A DNA stretch of 42,488 bases, from contig DVJW01000139.1 of assembly GCA_018716505.1 (NCBI GenBank), positions 1-42,488 of the forward strand. Direction: 5' to 3'. The notes under the pieces are model-generated. The model did no database searches and had not been told where the DNA came from. It saw only the letters and a program-made list of their open reading frames with translations. This document shows positions 39,843-42,488 of this stretch, one piece after another; the stretch's first letter is position 1; each line of letters begins with the position of its first letter. Origin of the DNA: Candidatus Faecaligallichristensenella faecipullorum. Its GTDB lineage: Bacteria; Bacillota; Clostridia; Christensenellales; Aristaeellaceae. The position numbers were made by a program, and so were the translations under genes.

Positions 39843-40880
39843 ATGGAAAAGCAGTTTCGGGTGGGCGTGATCGGCTGCGGCGGCATCAGCCGGGTGCATC
39901 GAAAGGCCCTGAGCCATATGCCCAATGTTCAGATCGTGGCGGTGGCCGACATCGTGCCCGGGCGCGCCCGGGAGGCGGCGGAGGAATGTCAGGCCCAGGC
40001 CATGACCGACTGGCGCGAGATGCTGAAAATGGAAGAAATCGACGCGGTGCACATCTGCACCCCCCATTATCTGCACGCCCCCATGGCCGTGGAGGCGCTG
40101 CGCGCCGGCAAGCATGTGCTCACCGAAAAGCCCATGGCCACCAGCAACGAGGCGGCCATGGAAATGATTCGCGCGGCCGATGTCCCGGGCGCGCCCATGC
40201 TGGGCGTGGTGTTTCAAAACCGCTACAATCCCTCGGTGCAAATGGCCCTTCAAATGATTCGCTCCGGGGAAATGGGCGCGTTCAAAGGCGCGCGCGCCTC
40301 GGTGTGCTGGCATCGGGAGGGCGCCTATTACACCGAAAGCGGATGGCGGGGCAGGATGGCCACCGAGGGCGGCGGGGTGCTCATCAATCAGGCCATTCAT
40401 ACCTTGGACTTGATGAGCTATTTGGCCGGCCCCATCGACCGGGTCAGGGGCCATGTGTCCACCGATCTGTTGGATGATATCAACGACGTGGAGGACAACG
40501 CCCATGCGGTGGTGGTGTATAAAAACGGCTGCCATGGGGTGCTGTATGCCACGGTCAACTATGTGGCCGACGCGCCCATCGAGCTGGAGCTGGCCTATGA
40601 AAAGGGTTCGCTGAAGTTGGTGGGCGATAAGCTTTATAGAATCCAGGGGGATGAGGCCGCGCTGCTGTGCGATGGCCAGCCCCCCATGGAGGCGGAAAAG
40701 GCCTATTGGGGCGCCAGCCACCAGACCTTGATCGAGGATTTTTACCGGGCGCTGGCCGGGCATAAACATTTTTGGCTGGACGGACGGCAGGGATTTGCGG
40801 CCTTTAACCTGGTGATGTCGATCTTTGAATCCTCGAAGAGCGGTCAATGGGTGAAGCTCATGGATCCCAGCGAGATTTGA
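39843..40880 (+). CDS. Gfo/Idh/MocA-family oxidoreductase (second)
   Basis: A 345-aa paralogue of the first oxidoreductase. The nucleotide-binding motif is GVIGCGGISRVH, the EKP catalytic Lys motif is HVLTEKPMATS, and the substrate-side motif GGGVLINQAIHTLDLMSYL holds the conserved His and Asp typical of inositol dehydrogenase-like members (GG..xD..xHxxD). ATG has GGGAGA upstream. Two such enzymes in one operon often act on successive oxidation steps, for example of inositols or sugar derivatives together with TIM-barrel isomerases, as the last gene of this operon may be. Confidence 0.9.
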   Translation: MEKQFRVGVIGCGGISRVHRKALSHMPNVQIVAVADIVPGRAREAAEECQAQAMTDWREMLKMEEIDAVHICTPHYLHAPMAVEALRAGKHVLTEKPMATSNEAAMEMIRAADVPGAPMLGVVFQNRYNPSVQMALQMIRSGEMGAFKGARASVCWHREGAYYTESGWRGRMATEGGGVLINQAIHTLDLMSYLAGPIDRVRGHVSTDLLDDINDVEDNAHAVVVYKNGCHGVLYATVNYVADAPIELELAYEKGSLKLVGDKLYRIQGDEAALLCDGQPPMEAEKAYWGASHQTLIEDFYRALAGHKHFWLDGRQGFAAFNLVMSIFESSKSGQWVKLMDPSEI

Positions 40881-40892
40881 CGGAGGATAGTT

Positions 40893-41456
40893 ATGCGGGA
40901 ATTGGAAAAAATTCGGCAGGAAGTAAAGGGCGCAGTGGGCGAGCTTTTGGATATGGACCGGGCGGACTTCCGGCCGGTCAGGCTTCTGGTCATTGGTTGC
41001 AGCTCCAGCGAAATTTTGGGCGGCCAAATCGGGAAGGCTTCCAGCCCCGAGGCGGGCGAGGCCGTATCCCAGGCCATTCTGGAGGTGTGCGCGGCCCGGG
41101 GGATTGCGGTGGCCTTCCAATGCTGCGAGCATTTGAACCGGGCGCTGGTCATGGAGCGCGCCCAGGCCGAACAATACGGCTATGAGGAGGTTTGCGTGGT
41201 GCCCTGGCCCAAGGCGGGCGGCTCGTGCGCCTCGGCCGCCTATCGTTTGATGAAGGATCCGGTGGTGGTGGAGCGGGTTCAGGCCGACGCCGGGCTGGAT
41301 ATCGGCAACACCATGATCGGCATGCACTTAAAACCCGTGGCCGTCCCGGTGCGGCTGAGTGAAAAGACCATCGGCCAGGCGGCTTTGGTTTGCGCCCGCA
41401 CCCGGCCCAAGCTCATCGGCGGATCCCGCGCCCATTACGCGCTGGATCAGGCATAA
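40893..41456 (+). CDS. TIGR01440-family protein (UPF0340)
   Basis: A 187-aa protein of the TIGR01440/UPF0340 family, found widely in Bacillota. Recognised from VIGCSSSEILGGQIGKASS, GIAVAFQCCEHLNRALVMER and VPVRLSEKTIGQAALVCARTRPKLIGG. Function is not established; it is not obviously linked to sugars. GGAGG precedes ATG, with 12 bp after the second oxidoreductase. Its presence with an RNA methyltransferase suggests the operon mixes housekeeping and catabolic genes. Confidence 0.9.
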   Translation: MRELEKIRQEVKGAVGELLDMDRADFRPVRLLVIGCSSSEILGGQIGKASSPEAGEAVSQAILEVCAARGIAVAFQCCEHLNRALVMERAQAEQYGYEEVCVVPWPKAGGSCASAAYRLMKDPVVVERVQADAGLDIGNTMIGMHLKPVAVPVRLSEKTIGQAALVCARTRPKLIGGSRAHYALDQA

Positions 41457-41481
41457 AATCAACGACAGGGAGGAGATTCGT

Positions 41482-42252
41482 ATGACCAGCTTTCTGATTG
41501 GCGCGCAGCTCTTTTCCATGCGCGACCGCACCCAGACTCCGGAGGATCTTTTGGCAACGCTCAAGGCGCTCAAGGCCGTGGGGTATAACAGCGTCCAGCT
41601 TTCCGGTCAGGGCGCCATGCCCGACGAGCAGATTGCCGGGATGCTCAAGGAGACCGGCATGATCGCCCCGGCCACGCACATTTCCATGGACATGTTCGAA
41701 AATCACCTGGACGAGACGATTCGCCGTCATAAGCTGTGGGGCAGCGAATATCCCGGCCTGGGCGCCATGCCGGACAAATACCGCAGCGCCGAGGGATACA
41801 AGGCCTTTGCCAGGGAGATCAGCCTGATCGCCAAAAAGCTCAAGGACAATGGCCTTCAATTTATCTATCACAACCATGCCTTTGAGTTTGCCCAATACGA
41901 CGGGGTGACCGGGTATCAGATCCTGCTGGACAACGCCAGCGAGGATGTGCAGTTTGAAATGGATACCTATTGGGTTCAGGCCGGCGGCGGCGATCCGGTG
42001 GAATGGATTGAAAAGCTCAAGGGCCGGATGGACGTGGTGCATTTCAAGGATATGACCGGATGCAACGAAAACCGGCCGCTCATGGTTCCGGGCGGCACCG
42101 GCAACATGAATTGGAAGCGAATTTTTGAGGCCTGCGAGAAGATCGGGGTCAAATACGCCTTTATCGAGCAGGACAACGCGGTGGAAACCGATTCTCTGGC
42201 CTGCATGACGCAAGCCATCAAGAGCATGAGCGCGCTGGGCGGAAGGTTTTGA
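41482..42252 (+). CDS. Sugar phosphate isomerase/epimerase (xylose-isomerase-like TIM barrel)
   Basis: A 256-aa TIM-barrel protein of the AP_endonuclease_2 / IolE-Hyi-like family. The start is ATG 41482 with GGGAGGAG upstream; the longer track ORF back into the previous gene is not real. Landmarks: GAQLFSMRDRTQTPEDLLAT, the metal-site strands YHNHAFEFAQYDG, FEMDTYWVQAGGGDP and VHFKDM with His, Asp and Glu ligands in the expected places, and a final EQDNAVE Glu. Enzymes of this type epimerise or isomerise ketoses or handle inosose. It follows two Gfo/Idh oxidoreductases, a frequent pairing in sugar or inositol breakdown. The repeat element (copy 4) starts at its stop codon. Confidence 0.88.
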   Translation: MTSFLIGAQLFSMRDRTQTPEDLLATLKALKAVGYNSVQLSGQGAMPDEQIAGMLKETGMIAPATHISMDMFENHLDETIRRHKLWGSEYPGLGAMPDKYRSAEGYKAFAREISLIAKKLKDNGLQFIYHNHAFEFAQYDGVTGYQILLDNASEDVQFEMDTYWVQAGGGDPVEWIEKLKGRMDVVHFKDMTGCNENRPLMVPGGTGNMNWKRIFEACEKIGVKYAFIEQDNAVETDSLACMTQAIKSMSALGGRF

Positions 42253-42488
42253 GTGTGTTGACAAAGTCAACACCCTTCGAAAAAATGAATTTTTCATTTT
42301 TTCGAGTTGCATCATTTTCCTGTCGCCTTTGGCGACGGCCGGTCGGAGGCCGCGTTTACGCGGCTGGAGGTTCGAGGACGGCCCAAAGGGCCCCGCAGAA
42401 CCGGAACCCCAACCCGGCGAAGCCGCGGTTGGGGCGAGAAGGAAAATGATAGAGGAAGCGGCCACTTGGGCCGCTCCGACGGCGCGGC
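42252..42488 (+). repeat. Hairpin-rich dispersed element, copy 4, with an extra domain, cut by window edge
   Basis: H1 (GTGTTGA-CAAAG-TCAACAC) overlaps the last base of the preceding stop codon. H2 is TCGAAAAAATGA/TCATTTTTTCGA. H3 closes with ATCATTTTCC (42311-42320) and GGAAAATGAT (42441-42450), but encloses 120 nt instead of 20. Inside are GTCGCC-TTT-GGCGAC, GCCGCG-TTTA-CGCGGC, a GGTTC/GAACC stem over GGCCC-AAA-GGGCC, and CCCCAACC/GGTTGGGG over CGGC-GAA-GCCG. H4 follows. The rest runs out of the window. Confidence 0.85.

Noticed and set aside
38619-41327. A 902-aa minus-strand ORF opposite several real genes
   Set aside because: It is antisense to two Gfo/Idh genes and a methyltransferase with clear motifs. 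High GC and codon bias keep the antisense frame open; the protein is rich in His, Gly and Arg with no family features.

Overview
The window is about 42.5 kb of GC-rich bacterial chromosome. It looks like an anaerobic, saccharolytic member of the Bacillota, probably class Clostridia. The evidence for this is a YesM/YesN two-component system beside a carbohydrate ABC transporter without its own ATPase, an oxygen-sensitive glycyl radical enzyme with its activase, a Crh/HPr-like protein, VanW domains, the ACT + UPF0210 pair, PepF, a TIGR01440-family protein, AGGAGG-type ribosome binding sites and consensus TTGACA-17-TATAAT promoters. No ribosomal RNA or species marker is present, so a closer assignment would be a guess.

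Layout. 1-470: a truncated GH18-like fragment, a degenerate repeat copy and a terminator. 469-3736 (minus): YesN/YesM. 3962-12577 (plus): SDR oxidoreductase, then a sugar ABC importer (binding protein and two permeases), a glycyl-radical activating enzyme, a glycyl radical enzyme with an unusual thiyl-Cys motif, and a mannonate-dehydratase-type enolase. This looks like a sugar or sugar-acid catabolic block. 12721-14287 (minus): an AT-richer chloramphenicol-acetyltransferase-like gene and an AraC regulator. 14405-18859 (plus): an arabinose/fucose-isomerase-like enzyme and a 999-residue glycosidase-like protein. 19155-20372 (minus): a six-hairpin glycosidase-like protein. 20453-23280 (minus): an XRE regulator plus an ABC-2 exporter. 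23463-25106 (minus): an M24 peptidase and a tRNA-Glu/tRNA-Gln pair. 25375-26722 (plus): a Crh-like HPr and a double-VanW protein. 27135-31054 (plus): HAD phosphatase, deoxyhypusine-synthase-like protein, HldE/PfkB-like kinase, and a membrane protein. 31142-34943 (plus): ACT protein, UPF0210, PepF and a small acidic protein. 35154-37679 (plus): a lone McrB-like AAA protein. 38097-42252 (plus): two Gfo/Idh/MocA oxidoreductases, an SpoU-type RNA methyltransferase, a TIGR01440 protein and a xylose-isomerase-like TIM barrel.

The most unusual item is a dispersed, non-coding, hairpin-rich element of about 222-224 bp. There are three full copies (18898-19121, 26735-26958, and 37722-37943 on the minus strand). 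A fourth copy is cut by the window edge (42252 onward) and carries a roughly 100-nt extra multibranched domain. A probable degenerate copy lies at 266-419. The copies show compensatory base changes in several stems and invariant segments between the stems, as expected of a conserved structure. Two copies sit between exact duplicates of an entire terminator stem-loop (25 and 32 bp). The duplicated sequence differs between the two loci, so it behaves like a target-site duplication spanning a hairpin rather than a fixed att site. No transposase is present in the window.

How the genes may work together (inference): YesMN, the ABC importer, SDR, GRE/GRE-AE and ManD-like enzyme, followed by the AraC-controlled isomerase/glycosidase pair and the six-hairpin glycosidase, would import and break down glycans or sugar acids anaerobically. 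The glycosidases have no signal peptides and would act on imported oligosaccharides. The terminal Gfo/Idh and isomerase operon is probably a second small sugar or polyol pathway. All gene calls come from reading translated sequence motifs; no database search was run.
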